Source of the DNA: Lonicera japonica
Taxonomy: Eukaryota; Streptophyta; Magnoliopsida; Dipsacales; Caprifoliaceae
Direction of reading: 5' to 3'
Assembly: GCA_021464415.1 (NCBI GenBank)
Contig: CM038463.1
Location: 868,001-932,000 of the forward strand
Length of the DNA stretch: 64,000 bases
Below are positions 35,007 to 47,593 of the stretch, piece by piece. The notes beneath the pieces were generated by a model. It saw only the letters and a list, made by a program, of their open reading frames with translations, did not search any database and was not told the DNA's origin. The position numbers were made by a program, and so were the translations under genes. Positions within the stretch are counted from its first letter, which is position 1. Each line of letters starts with the position of its first letter.

Positions 35007-35859
35007 TAATCCCCTCCGCCAACCACAAGCAGACTTGTGGCCTTCTACGTCAACAACTTAGTCCGTTACAATAGGGGGAGCTCAAGAGCTTTACTTAAAT
35101 GCCACCTAGAGGCCAGAGCTTCAAAGAATGGGGGCATTTGACTTAAGAGTTATTTTCGTACAACAGGATAAGGAGCTCGGAGGGCAGAGCTCTTCCAATG
35201 ATCTCCAGAGCTCTCCGATTAACCATTGTGTTAGAAAAAATATAGATAACATGGACGATTACTACCAACTCCACAAACGCTGTAGAGCCTCCCTCAACTT
35301 CATTAAATGCATACCAACTGCATTTAATGCACCGGAAGCTATAGAGAAGCAACGTCAGAGTTGATGGAGATAGGGGATGGCCTTAGATCTGCTCTGAGAG
35401 CTCTTCCACACGTTTTCTCTCTGACATATATATTGGGGAAGCATTTATTCCCCTCAACAACTAAGAACATCCAGACAACAACTGAGAAAGGATTAGGCAA
35501 TTAAGCTTTCATTATAAGAGAGAGACACAAAAGGATAGAGCTCGAAAGCACACGACAGAGCTCATAATACAGGAAATTTGGCCTCTAAGTGGTTTAGCAA
35601 TACTTTTATTGTGATCTTGTGAGAAGAAATAGCTAGAGAAATACTAATAGCTTATAATACAAACTCATCCATATAATATAAAGTAGTTCGAGCTCTTAGC
35701 TCCATTCACAAGAGGAGGACTAACGCATATGTTCCCATAGGGCGAACCTCCTATATACATCTTTGTCTTTCTTAGTTCAATTCATTATTGTTATAGTCAT
35801 TGCATCAATCATTTGATTGTGTGGTCAAAGTAGACATGTTCTAATTTTTTGCACCAACA
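35007..35859 (+). mobile_element. 5' LTR of the outer Gypsy element (left edge approximate)
   Basis: The 3' edge is set by the terminal CCAACA followed two bases later by a primer site. The body shares order with the solo LTR at 29.5-30.3 kb. The left edge is inferred from the match CCGCCAACCACAAGC versus CCGCCAACCTCGGGC; a clean TG start is not visible, so the end has decayed or been truncated. Confidence 0.6.
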
Positions 35860-35861
35860 GT

Positions 35862-35879
35862 TTGGCGCCATCTGTGGGA
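35862..35879 (+). other. Primer-binding site of the outer Gypsy element
   Basis: TTGGCGCCATCTGTGGGA immediately follows the LTR end. This phrase typically opens the internal region of plant Tat-lineage Gypsy elements. Confidence 0.7.
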
Positions 35880-38279
35880 GACATTTTTTCTCAAAGTCAC
35901 ATCCCTTTCAAAAGCTAAAAAACACCAAAAAGCTCATCATGTCTTCTTTAGGACAAATCTAACCAGATCCTTTAGTGGCATTAATGGCACAATAGGTTTC
36001 CCTCCAAATCCAGATTGACAGGTTAGTAACTAAAAAAGAGACCCCTAGTCCAGCTCAAGAGATAGGTCAATTTCAGCTTATGTGTTCACGTCTACTCCTC
36101 TAGCTTCTTCGTGAATCCCAGTGAGTGAGCCTAAAAATTGCATTTTTAATCTTTTAAATAATGCTCAATTAGCTTTTAATTACTGCCAAAAATTGAAAAT
36201 TGCATGTAAATTCAGTTTAAGCGTGAAAAGAAAGCATTACATTATATTTATGTGCTATTAAGCCATTTTGCAAGCCTAAAGTGGTTAAGAAACTGAAGTT
36301 GGATAAAAGAAAAAAGGTTGAATGCGGAAAAGTGCAAGAAGAAGGCCTGAAAAAGAAGTCAATATCCATTTTGAGGCCCGAGGCAAGAAAAACTCCTTAA
36401 ACTACCCCAAAGTACTAGCAAGAAAAGAATAAGCAAGTACCCAAGCATGAATAAAGTGAATGCAAGTGTCCAAGAGGGATTTCAAGAGAAAATAATCTCA
36501 ATTGAATCGATTCCTGAAGTTTTTAAAGAAAACCAAGAATTACCGTAAAAAGCTTGAAGTTGTAGCTGATCAAAGTTTTTATCCATTGAGAATTGAAGAA
36601 ATCTCCAGAAATAAAAGTTCTAGATATTTGAATTACCTATACGTAAGAAAAAATGGTACATCAATCGAAGTTCGGAGCAAAAGAAGAAGCCATCATAAAG
36701 AAAGGGATCCCAATTTTGGGCCCAAATTCAATTTTATGCCCTGTTTCAGCCCGTTTCTTCAAGGATTATTAAAACCACGACTCAAGACACTTGTGTACTA
36801 TATAGAAGGTCATATATCTTATATTTTAGGATATGCAATAATTTAGAATCGATTAACAGAGAGGTTGAGAGTACCGTAACTTTCTTGGGAGCTTTTGCGC
36901 TGTATCTGACGATCGAATTTGAGAGTTTTATTGTTTAATTCTTGAAAACAATTGTTAGATTAGTTTGTTTATGATCTTTTTAGGCTGAAATTTTATATTA
37001 TCAACATTTAATTCATCAGTCAGTACAATTTTCAATTCAAGTCTCAATCGCATTCCAGGTAAACCCTAGTTTTTTGTTTTCTTTCAATTCGATTGCTTTT
37101 ATTTGTTTCTTTGCTTTGCTATTCATATATTAGTTACTTGATCTCATATATATATTTTTTAATCAACCTTAATCCCATGTTTTTAGGGCTGGTTCTAGGA
37201 TTTATAGATCTATTTTATCGGTTTGTCGGTTTTTCGTCGATTTATGCTTGATTCTTGTTTTATAGTCAAATAGTTTATAGTTTTTCCATGATATTCATGT
37301 GTGATTCATCCTTTATCATTAAGAATATTATTTTCCAGAATTCTTCGGATTTAGGTCGATTTTGTTTAGTTTTTGTCGGTTTTGAGTTTATTTACAATTT
37401 TTACCGTAAAATCTTCGTTTTAAATCAGAATTGCAAGATTCCAAAGCCAAAAGTTTTCAAATATGATTTTCTACATTATTAGGTATATGTTTACTATTTT
37501 CTATAATTTTTATGATTATTTTCATGCTTTCTTTAATTATGGCTAGTTAGTTCGTTAGTCAGGGGTCCATAAGGATCGGGTATGCCGACACGGTAGTTTT
37601 TTGAACCTAAATTCAATTTTAATTATTTTTATAGGTTATAGGTTGTTATAAATTTTATTTTTAGTAAACTATTATCCTAATATGCTAATCACATATGTTT
37701 ATAATAAATTTAATAAAATCTTTTCGACAAAAGAACCAAACTAGTTTGAATTGTTGTTTTTGCGCTAAATCCTAATCGGTCAAGTTAGAGAGGGGTCTAT
37801 ACTCTCTAAATCAATTGGTTTTGTACCTTTATAATTTCAAACTTAGGTTTTTTGCTTTCGGTATTTGTTTTAAACATTACTTTTTGATACTGAAATCAAC
37901 AATTTTGTGTTTTCACTGTCCGTTTTAGTTCAAATTTGATTTCAATCATGTTTTTACTACACCAAAAACAAGTATTTGTGACTTTTGATCTCACAAAATT
38001 TATGACTGCCATGGGCATTCATAATGTTTGTGACTGTCAATGACAGTCACAATGGAAAAATAGTTATAAATTTTATTATTTGTGACTTTTTTATTTGTCA
38101 TAATTTTTAAACAAAACGACGTAGTTTGATATTATATATAAATACATCACAAAGAAGCCCTAAATGACACTCATCCTTACTCTCACCATCATTCTGGCCA
38201 ACATTCTCCCTCCTACCATCATTCTAGCCAATTGCACAACCCCCACTCTCACCTAGCTGATTCAAACCCATATCAAAGA

Positions 38280-38550
38280 TTCAAACAACAAAAGCGTACA
38301 CAAATTGAAGTTGGGGTTAGCTGAGGTTTGAGATTTGCTCTAATATACACTAATAAAAGTTGGGGTTATGATTTTGTTCAAATATTCAAACCCAATCCAT
38401 ACACAAATCAAAGATTCAACAGAAAACCTTACACAAATTGATGTTGGTGTTAGCTGGGGTTCAGGATTTGCTCAAGTATTCACAAATCTAAGTCGATGTT
38501 AGCCGGGGTTCGGGATTTGCTCACAATCTAATACAATCTTAAAAAAAAAG
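38280..38550. repeat. Diverged repeat of ACACAAATTGAAGTTGGGGTTAGC inside the CACTA
   Basis: Related phrases TTGAAGTTGGGGTTAGCTGAGG, TTGATGTTGGTGTTAGCTGGGG and AAGTCGATGTTAGCCGGGG occur near 38305, 38438 and 38480, each followed by TTYRGGATTTGCTC. This may be a leftover of a 5' untranslated or subterminal region. Confidence 0.65.
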
Positions 38551-40114
38551 GTTAGTCCAATCCCTCAGTAGTTCACCATTTTCTTTATGTTCTGTTATTT
38601 TATTTTAACTTTGATTTTCTTTATGTTCTTTTCTGTTTAGATTTGTTTTCTTTTTGTATGTTCTTCTTGTTGTTATTGTTGTGTGGAAATAAAATTCCAA
38701 AATTAAGGTTTTTGATCCTTCACTATGTGTTACAGCTTTATAATTATACCCAGATGTGTACATATTGAATATTTTATATTTATTAGTTCAAGCAATTTTT
38801 AAATTATCGCAATAGAACTCATTTGCTTGCTCTTTTCCATGTGTAAAATTAAAGCTAAGAGTTTTTCTTTTGTATATATTCTGGAGAAATTTGAACCTTA
38901 CTTTAGAATATCTTAAAACGACATAAAGAAAAAATAATTAACGTACCCTTATCGTTAGTCTTAATGGAACCCAATTTGAGCATTATTCCCAACTTTGGAA
39001 GATGATAATGTAGTAGGTGATACTAAATTGTAGTACTTTTAATTCTCTTTTGGTGGTGATGCAATAGTAGATCAGGTCAATTTCCACACCCCCAAAGAAA
39101 TTGTACAAAAAAGTGGGTTTGTAAAAAAAAAATGTTAAAAAGTGTGGCTTAATAAGTAAATTACTTGTGTTAATTTCTACATGTACTAATTTCTATAAAT
39201 ACTAATTACTAACCAAATCAATGACTAAAATAAACACGTACCTCTAGCTATCTTATTTCTTATTAATAATTTTATCACCACGAGTGCGAACAATATTAAT
39301 ACTTTTCTCATTATTTTGTATAAAAAGTTTGGAGTTTATGCCATTCTATATAAGATCTAGTAAATTCTCAACATTTTTTAACAAATGTTAGCAATGCTAA
39401 TTTTATTTTATTTTTGACATTTTATATCAACTGCAAAGAAAGTCGGTTTATTATACCAAATGCCAGAGGTTTATGATACTTTTGGGCAAGCAGTAAAAAG
39501 TTATTCAAAAATTTTAAGTTAGGAAATCTTTTTAATTTGATAATACTTACCAAAATAATACAAGAGATTTATTACAATGCAATATTTTTTACATAATTTT
39601 TTTTATGATTAGAATATTGATGTAATTATGTGAAACCATTGTAATTAAATTTATTTGATGAATTTTAATTCTTTTAAAATGAACAAAATAAAATTTCATT
39701 ATATATGTGTGTATCTTTGCACACCTTGTGCATTAGTTATGTCAAAAAAGAAAAATAGTTCAAAATATTAATAATCTTGTTTATTTAAATCAAATTTTCA
39801 ATTATATGTATATGAATTAAAATTAAAGTATAAATAATATACACAAATAAATAAAAATTGCCTTCAATTGAAATTATTAAAAAAATCAAAAAACTTAATC
39901 AACGAAAAACTTTATGTAAATTTCAGTATCTCTTTTTATGTAATGGTGCCAATGGTTCATATTTTTATGTGGATGTATATTGTATGTATATATAGAAATA
40001 AGTTATTAAAAGTAGAATTTATAATTTAATAACAATTAAGTATTTTGGTGCATCGGTTAATGAGTAAAGGATAAAGAATGCATATAGTGAAACTTAGCGT
40101 AAGTTGCGGGTTTG

Positions 40115-40634
40115 AGTCCCACTAGAGACAAAACTTGTCAGATTTTTGTTACCGTTGATTTCCCAGCATTTATATAAATGCCACAAAAGAAGTTTTGTTG
40201 GCATTTTACCCAAGTCCCAATATAAATGCCACTAATGTTCTCGGCATTTTATTATTTTTGTTACTGTTGATTTCCCGGCATTTATATAAATGCCACAAAA
40301 GAAGTTTTGTCGGTATTTTACACAAATCCTGATATAAATGCCGCTAATGTTCTCGACATTTGTAAAAATGCCGAAAATCTTTTACGACACTGACTTTTAA
40401 GGTATTTTTTATTTTTGTTATTGTTGATTTCCCGGCATTTATATAAATTTCGCAAAAGAAGTTTTGTCGTTATTTTACACAAGTCCTGATATAAATGCCG
40501 CTAATGTTCTTGGCATTTGTAAAAATGTCAAAAATCATTTACGACATTGACTTTTAAGATACTTAAACAAATACCGAGAAAAACGTCATAAAAAGTTTTA
40601 GTGGCATTTATACTACTTATAACGACACCCAGTG
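40115..40634. repeat. Three tandem copies of a TTGATTTCCCGGCATTTATATA unit, ending in a possible CACTA terminus
   Basis: TTGATTTCCCRGCATTTATATA followed by AAGAAGTTTTGT and TATAAATGCC occurs at about 40153, 40267 and 40427 with partial internal repeats. The array ends in GACACCCAGTG (40624-40634), which read outward is a CACTG-type terminus. A mate to this end was not found, so it may be a truncated CACTA of another family nested in the large one. Confidence 0.55.
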
Positions 40635-41777
40635 GGATCATTTGAAAGCACCTGTACATTTGAGAAATAAAATTGCCTCAATATAACTTCCTATAATGAG
40701 ATTGACGAGGTTTAATATTAGTGTTCTTAATTAAAACATTTCATGATTAGTAAGAATGCCAAGTAAAGCTTTGCTCCAGTAGAAGATTCTTAGTTGGTTG
40801 CTCTTTGGAGTCATTGGTTTTGAACTCGAACCTTGGCAGTGGGATGTGTTTTGTCTCTTAAATGCTTAAACCTATCTTGCCACCAATTATTTTCTTTTAA
40901 ATTCTTCAGCCTAAATATTTATTTTAGTTTTTTTTGACTGAATTATATATAATTTTTTTTAAAATAAAACTATATATTTTAGTTTTTATTTTAACCTAAA
41001 TTCTATATGACTAAGAAACTTTAATTACTATTTTTATAATTTTTCGAATATGTAAGTGTATCTTTATTTATTTTAATTAAATGCTTAAGCGTGCCCAAAC
41101 GCCAATTAGTTCTTTTAAATGCATGCTTAAGCTTTAGTGTCTAACCAATGATTAAAATAAACCTACACCAATCTTCCGTATTCACAACGCACAACACTTT
41201 CTCTTATTTCTCTATATTTTGAGTTTGATTTGAGGTTAGTTTTTTTTCTTTTTCTTTTTTGTTTTTGACAAAATTATTTATTAGCTTTCTTTAACGGGAT
41301 CTTCAGTTAATTCTTTTTTTGGTTACATTTTTTACAAAGTTTTCATACTATTTAACACATAGTTTTCTCTAATTTCTCTATGTAATTTAGTTATCTGGCT
41401 CATGATAATTTTTTTTGTTATGAGTTTATTAGTATAGTTATATTACGCGACTATAAAAAAAAATACAAAAGGCCCCTGAATTTTGTTTACGCCAAGGGCC
41501 CTTAAAAAATCAGGGCCGGACTGATTTTATTTAATCGAGATTCAATTTGAGGTTATTTTTGTTGAGTATAAGTTCTGGAATTAATGGCCTTCTATTAACT
41601 GTAATAGTGAATGAATGTATTTTGGAGTCTACCATGAAAGTTCTGTGTGTTACATTAAAATTAATTTATATGATATGATGAAAAATATGGTAAAACTAAT
41701 TGTTTTATATGTTTGTGATGGTTTTGAAAGAATTATGTCTTGTAGAAAGTTTTTGCTCAACTACATTAGTTTTTATC

Positions 41778-41779
41778 AA

Positions 41780-41808
<29 letters not shown>
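41778..41808. repeat. (AT)n microsatellite
   Basis: About 14 AT units. Confidence 0.95.
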
Positions 41809-41810
<2 letters not shown>

Positions 41811-42404
41811 TGGTCTACCTAATAAACTTCCTGAAGAGAGGTGCTCTATTTGGTTCCTGAAAAACCGATGAAAATAGATAGAACATAATTTTTGGATTAG
41901 TGTCATATTATAGTAATTTGAAATAAGGTGCAGTGGCCAATGAGAGTGGTCGATTAGGAGTGTTTTTAGTTGGAGTGGGAATTAGGGAGACACAAACCCA
42001 AATCAAATTTGAAAATACAGTTTCGGTTGGATTTGGTTTTGGAATCATCTGAACCAAAACTTTTCGGCTCGGTTTGGATTTGGTTTATTTGGTTTTTATA
42101 TGTATTTTTTGAAAATATAAATTTAATTTTCAAAACCATTGCAATCAAAGTGCAAATTAAGCTGTTGGCCACTAATCCACTACCGATCAATACACCATTA
42201 GCCAATAACCTTTCAGTATTACAAAATCACTTTACATAACCTGCTGCAAATCAAGCTTTTAAAAGATGCTAACCAATCAATAATTTATGCTTCCTCCAAA
42301 TTAATAAAAATATGAATTAATCAACAATGAATTAATAATTAGTTAGAATAGCATTTGAACACAATATCTAGTGTTGACAAAAATAACAATCTGTCTTTTG
42401 GGAA

Positions 42405-42432
42405 TTTTTTTTTTTGGGGGGGGGGGGGGAGG
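42405..42432. repeat. T-run followed by G-run
   Basis: About 11 T followed by about 14 G. Very prone to sequencing and assembly length error. Confidence 0.9.
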
Positions 42433-43616
42433 TTTAATTTTGTTGCCTAATTTGGTTAGTTGCGTGTACAAGAATGACTGCCCTTTCTGTGGGCTTTTAT
42501 AATGAAATGCTTAATTATCAACCTTAGTCTAGAACGCAATTTTGGTGCATATATAAAAAGATTGTGCAATTGCACATCTAATAGCAGAAACTACTAATCA
42601 GATACTCCACCTTTTCCATTTTGATAGGATCAAAAATATGGGAAATGTTATTTTATAGTTTATTTAGTATAACGTGTGTGTTGTGGTATCATTCAGATTT
42701 GAATTATTATAACTGGATTTTGAGTGCTAACGTGATAATCAATAAACTAAGACTTCTACATGCTAGTAACTAAATTGAAAGTCGAACTTTTGCGTATAGA
42801 TTTTGTTTCTTTAATGTAATTCTCTTTGGGTTCTTTTGCATGAAATTTGGCAGGCCAAAGTACTACTTTTCATTGATGCTCCATCTTTTTTCGAATATTG
42901 AAGTTAATCCTTTATTTTTATCCTTTTCGAAATCAATTTAGTAAGTATTTCTTTGTAACAATTTATAAAGAATTGGTTGTTCTAACTTCATGGTAGTTAA
43001 CCACTGTTTTAGGGACTATGTTTGGTGCATATTCACTACTTTATTAATTGAGTTTGCGGGCTTCGATTTTGAGGTTTTATGGTTGTTTTAGGAGTCACTC
43101 ACTTTATCCATTTGATTACCATTTCTCTCACTCATTCCACTACCGCAAAGGATCGATACACAACACTTAAGCTATGGTATCGTTTTTTTTTTCTTTTCTT
43201 GTTTTGAAAATAAAGGGCATATATACATAACAAACTTTTTAGGCTGTTGTAGTTTGTGGCTTTGCTAAGGAGGGATTTCATTAAGGATCTCTAACCTAAG
43301 TATCAACCTAACTAGATTTTTAGGCTACTGTGGTTTGTGGCTTTGCCTTCTCTGCTAGTTTGCTCTATCTTTTGTGTATGGATATAACATTCTGCTTAAT
43401 AAATCAAAATAGAGTAATGAATAGTTGTCTATTGGTATTTAATTTCGACTACATACGTTAGAAATGTTGGCCTTCATAAACATGTTTTATTTATTAGTTT
43501 TGTTCTTTGTCTTGTAATGGTTGCACAGTTGCGCACATATATATAAGAAATGAAGGAAATTGGAAAGATTAGCATAATGCATCACTCAATTATCTTTCCA
43601 GATCATTTCCAAGATA

Positions 43617-43757
43617 CAGGGGTGGAGCCAAGAATTTGTTGAAGGTTTTTAGCACTATTTTATTTTCCTTTAATCAAAGCGGAGAAAAATTAGTATTAGC
43701 ATTTTTTTTCCAAAATTAAAGTGGGCTAAAATCACTAATAAACTAACTCAACCCCTG
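43617..43757. mobile_element. Small hAT-type MITE, 141 bp
   Basis: The left end CAGGGGTGGAGCCAAG and the reverse complement of the right end CAGGGGTTGAGTTAG match. The flanks CCAAGATA (43609-43616) and CCAGGATA (43758-43765) are an 8-bp duplication with one substitution. Nested in the large CACTA. Confidence 0.82.
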
Positions 43758-45531
43758 CCAGGATACAACATTGGTGAAGGTATGACAACTAAAACTGTTT
43801 TGTGTTTCCAAGTTTATAACAAATACAATTTAGATGGCTTTGTCACTTTGGTTATTCACTTAGTCAGTTGCTTTTATAGGACAAGACTGGTCCTGAAATA
43901 TGCAAGGCTAATGGGGAATCATTTTTATTGAAGCAACACAGTTAAGTACTTAACAACAAGAAGGGAGCTGGGATATTTGCTTTCTCTTCTATCCTTGATT
44001 GTATTTCTTCTTCACTGATTTTTTGTGCCAAGTGTGGTTCACTTCATTTATTTTTTTCTTTTTTTTAAATCAATTGTTTCAAATCATTCACTTAATGTAT
44101 TTGTATTTAGAATGATTGTGTAGATTTGTCATAAGCAGGAAATACCGAAATACTCTTGGAGCAATTGCTGGGGAGAAGGCCGCTGATTTTTTTGGATTTT
44201 TTGTTGCTGAACTTTAAAGTATATTTCACTATTTTGCAATTTTGGTAGTAAGGTAGATAGTAGTGTAGTTGTTAGGCTTTTAAGAACTTAAGATAAAATG
44301 TTTATTTGCAAGCAAGCTGTACATACAGATGATGAATAATGTCAATGGAAACAAATACTCTGTTTTGGTTTTCATTTTAGAAATTCTATTATGAATGTTG
44401 ATTCGATTGCGGTATAAATCTATTGTGAATGTTGATTAGGTTTTAGTATAAAATCTATTGTTTATATCGATTGGATTGCAGGTCAAAAAATTTGGGATTT
44501 TTATTTTCAAAATTATTTTTTTAAAATTTATTCCATATTTGTGACTGCCAAAAACAGTTACAATTTTCATAATTATGACTGTTTCGAATTGTCACAAAGC
44601 TCCACAATTGTGACTGTTTATAGCAGTCACAAGTACATTAACTTATGACTGCCATGAACAGTCACAAGTTAGCTTTGTGGCTGCCTCTAATAGTTGGCTT
44701 GGAAAGTCATTTGTTTGGTTGGTTGTGACTGCTATGTGACTATTTTTGGCAGTCACAATTTTTTTTATGACTGCTCTTTGTGACTGTTTTTAGCCTTTGT
44801 GACTGCCTTTGACTGTCACAAATAGTTGTTTTTGGTGCAGTGTTTAACATATTTGAATTAAATTATGGTAATTACTTAATATTTCTAAACTCCCTACTTC
44901 ACTTTAATAAACAAGAGTTTTTAGTAAAATTAAGTAATGCGAATTGATTCCACAATTAGTATTGGTACGTATAGTTCATGTCACGCATGAATTATTGCGA
45001 AAGATAGGAGTTTATGAAATCAATTAGCTTGTGGATAGTAGGCTGATTTTTAAAGAAAAATTAATTAGAAAAGGATTCCCAGTTCATCAAATTGTCCGTT
45101 GTGTTGCCTGGAACTTATGGATACCCTTAGCACTTTTTATTCTTAATTTTAGTTAAATTTTTTCACACGTTAAATTAATTTAGCTCGCTATTTTTATTGT
45201 TTATTTTATTTAGCTTTATTCCTTGTTCTTCTTATGCTAGTTTAGTTTCTTTTAGCATAGTAATGTTTGGCTACCTTTAGGATTAGTTTTAGTTGTGTGT
45301 TCTATTTAGTTATATTGCCTTTAGTTTGTTTAGTTATCAATTTACGTTCCATCCTCTCCATATTTCATATTTTATTTATTTTTCTCATATTCCTCTTAAA
45401 AGAAACCTTCTTAACTCAAAGAACTATCCTCTTCCCCATGGATTGACCTTGGACTTACCGAGTATTTATTACTTGACCGACCACCTGTACATGGGTTTAA
45501 TAACTCTCGGTGTTTTCACCGAGTCACCCAG

Positions 45532-46138
45532 CTATCCATAGGTTGGGGGACCGCCGCGAGAGGCCTAAAGGGAGTCGTAGCAGGACTAGTGGGTCAGATG
45601 CCGACCAATCCGATGCTAGGCATGGGGAATCCTATGAAAAAACATATGTCAAAATTCTTCCACCTCCTATGAGAAACTCACAAGTAAATGTGGTTCGTGA
45701 AGGACGCTCAGAAGGAGCCATTAGACGACAGAGTGGGAGTAAAGGAGGTCAACCTCCCCTCTCCCTGCTCTAGAAACAGAGGCTAGACCTCGAGGATCCG
45801 TATTTGATAGGATATCCAGCAAAGGTTATATTGAAGAGGTGGAAAAAAGACTCAGGTATGAGATGAAAGTTCAGCTGGTCGAAATGCTGAAGACGATTGG
45901 CCACTCTAGAGGAAGCTCGACAGCAGCTCTCGTGAGGGACTCTGAGTCACCATTCCCTGAACACATTCAAACATGCCCAGTCCGGGAAAGATTCAAGCTC
46001 CCAACCTTGGAGTCATATAATGGCTCAACAGATCCTGTGGACCACTGGCAACAATATGAAAATACGACCAGGCTCCAGAATGTTCCTGATGGCATTATAT
46101 GTAGGGCGTTTGTCACGACCCTCAAGGGAGTAGCTTGA
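45532..46138 (+). pseudogene. Outer Gypsy gag, middle portion
   Basis: After the solo LTR the frame 45839-46138 reads ESPFPEHIQTCPVRERFKLP then LESYNGSTDPVDHW and VPDGIICRAFVTTLKGVA. This is the typical gag core of plant Gypsy elements just before the conserved WF segment. An upstream frame 45510-45773 is Arg/Ser-rich and plausibly the gag linker. The coding text stops where the Athila-like element inserts (duplication CTTGA) and resumes at 53850. Confidence 0.82.
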
Positions 46139-46143
46139 TTTTG

Positions 46144-47578
46144 TGATGTTTTATATACTTACAAGTGCACGAATCGGATACTAGTATAGTTTAGGCAAGA
46201 GCGAGGTCAAACCCTAGGGACGTGACGGATGGAACATACGTATCTCTCTCACTAATTCTAATTAGTTCCTAATCTAACTTAAAAATAAGGGATGATGGTT
46301 TATCAGCTAAAAATACTAATAAAATAATCAATTAATAAAATATTATGGTGGCAGAGTCATATATTTGATATCATGTTCCTAATATTCATGCCTAATAAAC
46401 TCTATTCTTTATCTTGCACTAATTTGGACTCTCGACTTTATTAGAAGCGAAAAATAAAATTAATTAAACTTAATTAATTTATAAAATCTAATTATTAATT
46501 CTCCCACAGCTAAACACGTGTATAAAATTAAAACACTCATTATATCCGTCAAAACAAACCCTATATTCGCTCTCAACAAATCATAAGATGAATTAAACAA
46601 AAAATAATGAGAATCCAAACTTATTTTTTTATCAGTTAAAATAGACATTCAATAGGAAAAATTATTTTTAACATTAAAGCATTAAATTGGAAGAGTCAAT
46701 TGGCATGGATAGGTGCAATAGAATCAATCAAATATACTCATCCCCAACCCTAGAAAAAAACCTAGCCTACCATGCTTATAAATAAAAGAAAACAAAACAA
46801 ATAATTAAATAATATATAAATAAATAAATGAAATACTTACTTTGGTACGCACAAATAAATTGAAGAAGTGAAAAATAATTCTGAATTAATTATAGTGATC
46901 CAAAAGGCATCCAAATATTAATCACAAGAGAAGACTAAGAAGACAAGAAGAGGATCGGCAGATGAAGAAAGAAAAAAAAATAGAAAAAAAATTCTAGTGG
47001 TCTTAATAATTGTGCCTAGAAAGAGGAGAGGTGAAAAAATAAAATAAAGCAGTCAAAATTGTGCACGGCCACCCTCAATGCTGCTGTTGTTGCCTTGTAT
47101 TTATAATTGATGATTATAAGGCAATAAAACTTTGATGGGCTTGATTTTAATATGCAAATGGGCTAGCTTTTTAATTGGGCAGGCTAATGGAAGTGGGCTT
47201 GGGCCATTATTTATAAAAAAATTCCATCTTCATTAGAATAACACATTTTCGTTGGAATTAATTACTTTGGTGCACTGATCGTATTTCAACCATAACTTTG
47301 CGTTCTAAACTCCGATTAACGCAAAGTTTTCTCCCACGCGTAACTAACTCAAATATCTAAAACTATTGTCTCTAGAGTTTTCTTCAAATTCTTTACGGAT
47401 CAGTGCCAATATTTTCTTGAACAGAGGCGTTGCACGCGGTCAATCTTTTCTTCCTTCGAAATCTTCTCGATTTAACTCCAAATACCTGAAAAGCTCTAAA
47501 AACACAACAAATGTAATAATATATGCTCTCCAAAGTATAAATTAAGTGGCAAAAATATACTAATTTTTTGACACATCA
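46144..47578 (-). repeat. 3' LTR of the Athila-like element
   Basis: Matches 52390-53849 with many substitutions and small indels, for example GTGCACGAATCGGATACTAG versus GTGCACGAATCGGATACTAA. The degree of divergence indicates an old insertion. Confidence 0.88.
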
Positions 47579-47593
47579 AATTTCCCCCAACTT
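47579..47593 (-). other. Polypurine tract of the Athila-like element
   Basis: On the - strand AAGTTGGGGGAAATT directly abuts the 3' LTR start. Confidence 0.75.

Larger units (their letters stand above)
37955..44842. mobile_element. Large non-autonomous CACTA element, 6.9 kb
   Basis: Ends: left TACTACACCAAAAACAAGTA (first base changed from C), right in reverse complement CACTGCACCAAAAACAACTA; 28-bp TIRs with about three mismatches. The 3-bp duplication is TTT on both sides. Subterminal arrays of GTGACTGCC / GGCAGTCAC occur at 37975-38100 and 44525-44825. No TNP2-type or Transposase_24 sequence is visible inside. The motifs closely resemble those of the 1.5-kb CACTA at 9857-11374, so both belong to one family or to sister families. 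The interior holds other repeats (next entries) but no supported gene. Confidence 0.88.
36122..45526 (+). mobile_element. Solo LTR (about 2.5 kb) inserted in Gypsy gag, itself split by a CACTA
   Basis: The element starts TGAGTGAGCCTAAAAATTG and ends TTTTCACCGAGTCA, with a perfect 5-bp duplication CCCAG (36117-36121 and 45527-45531). Removing the nested CACTA and one TTT leaves about 2514 bp. No primer site, polypurine tract or gag/pol is seen between the ends, and the right end carries GACCTTGGACTTACCGAG, text I associate with plant LTR ends, so a large solo LTR is the simplest reading. A LARD-like element is the alternative. The 114-residue open frame at 36502-36846 is unrecognised. Confidence 0.75.

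Noticed and set aside
40070..40122. tRNA/SINE-like B box (GGGTTTGAGTCCC)
   Set aside because: The B-box-like phrase is present but no A box at the right distance, no cloverleaf and no SINE tail could be drawn.
41966..42239. Paired antisense open frames of 79 and 89 residues
   Set aside because: Repetitive GGTTTGGATTTGGTTTATTT text inside a CACTA; no protein family.
43528..43582. U6 snRNA-like text (GCACATATA ... AAATTGGAAAGATTAGCAT)
   Set aside because: It shares short blocks with U6 but lacks the central CGATACAGAG part, the 5' stem and a terminator. At best it is a tiny degenerate fragment, and chance is possible.
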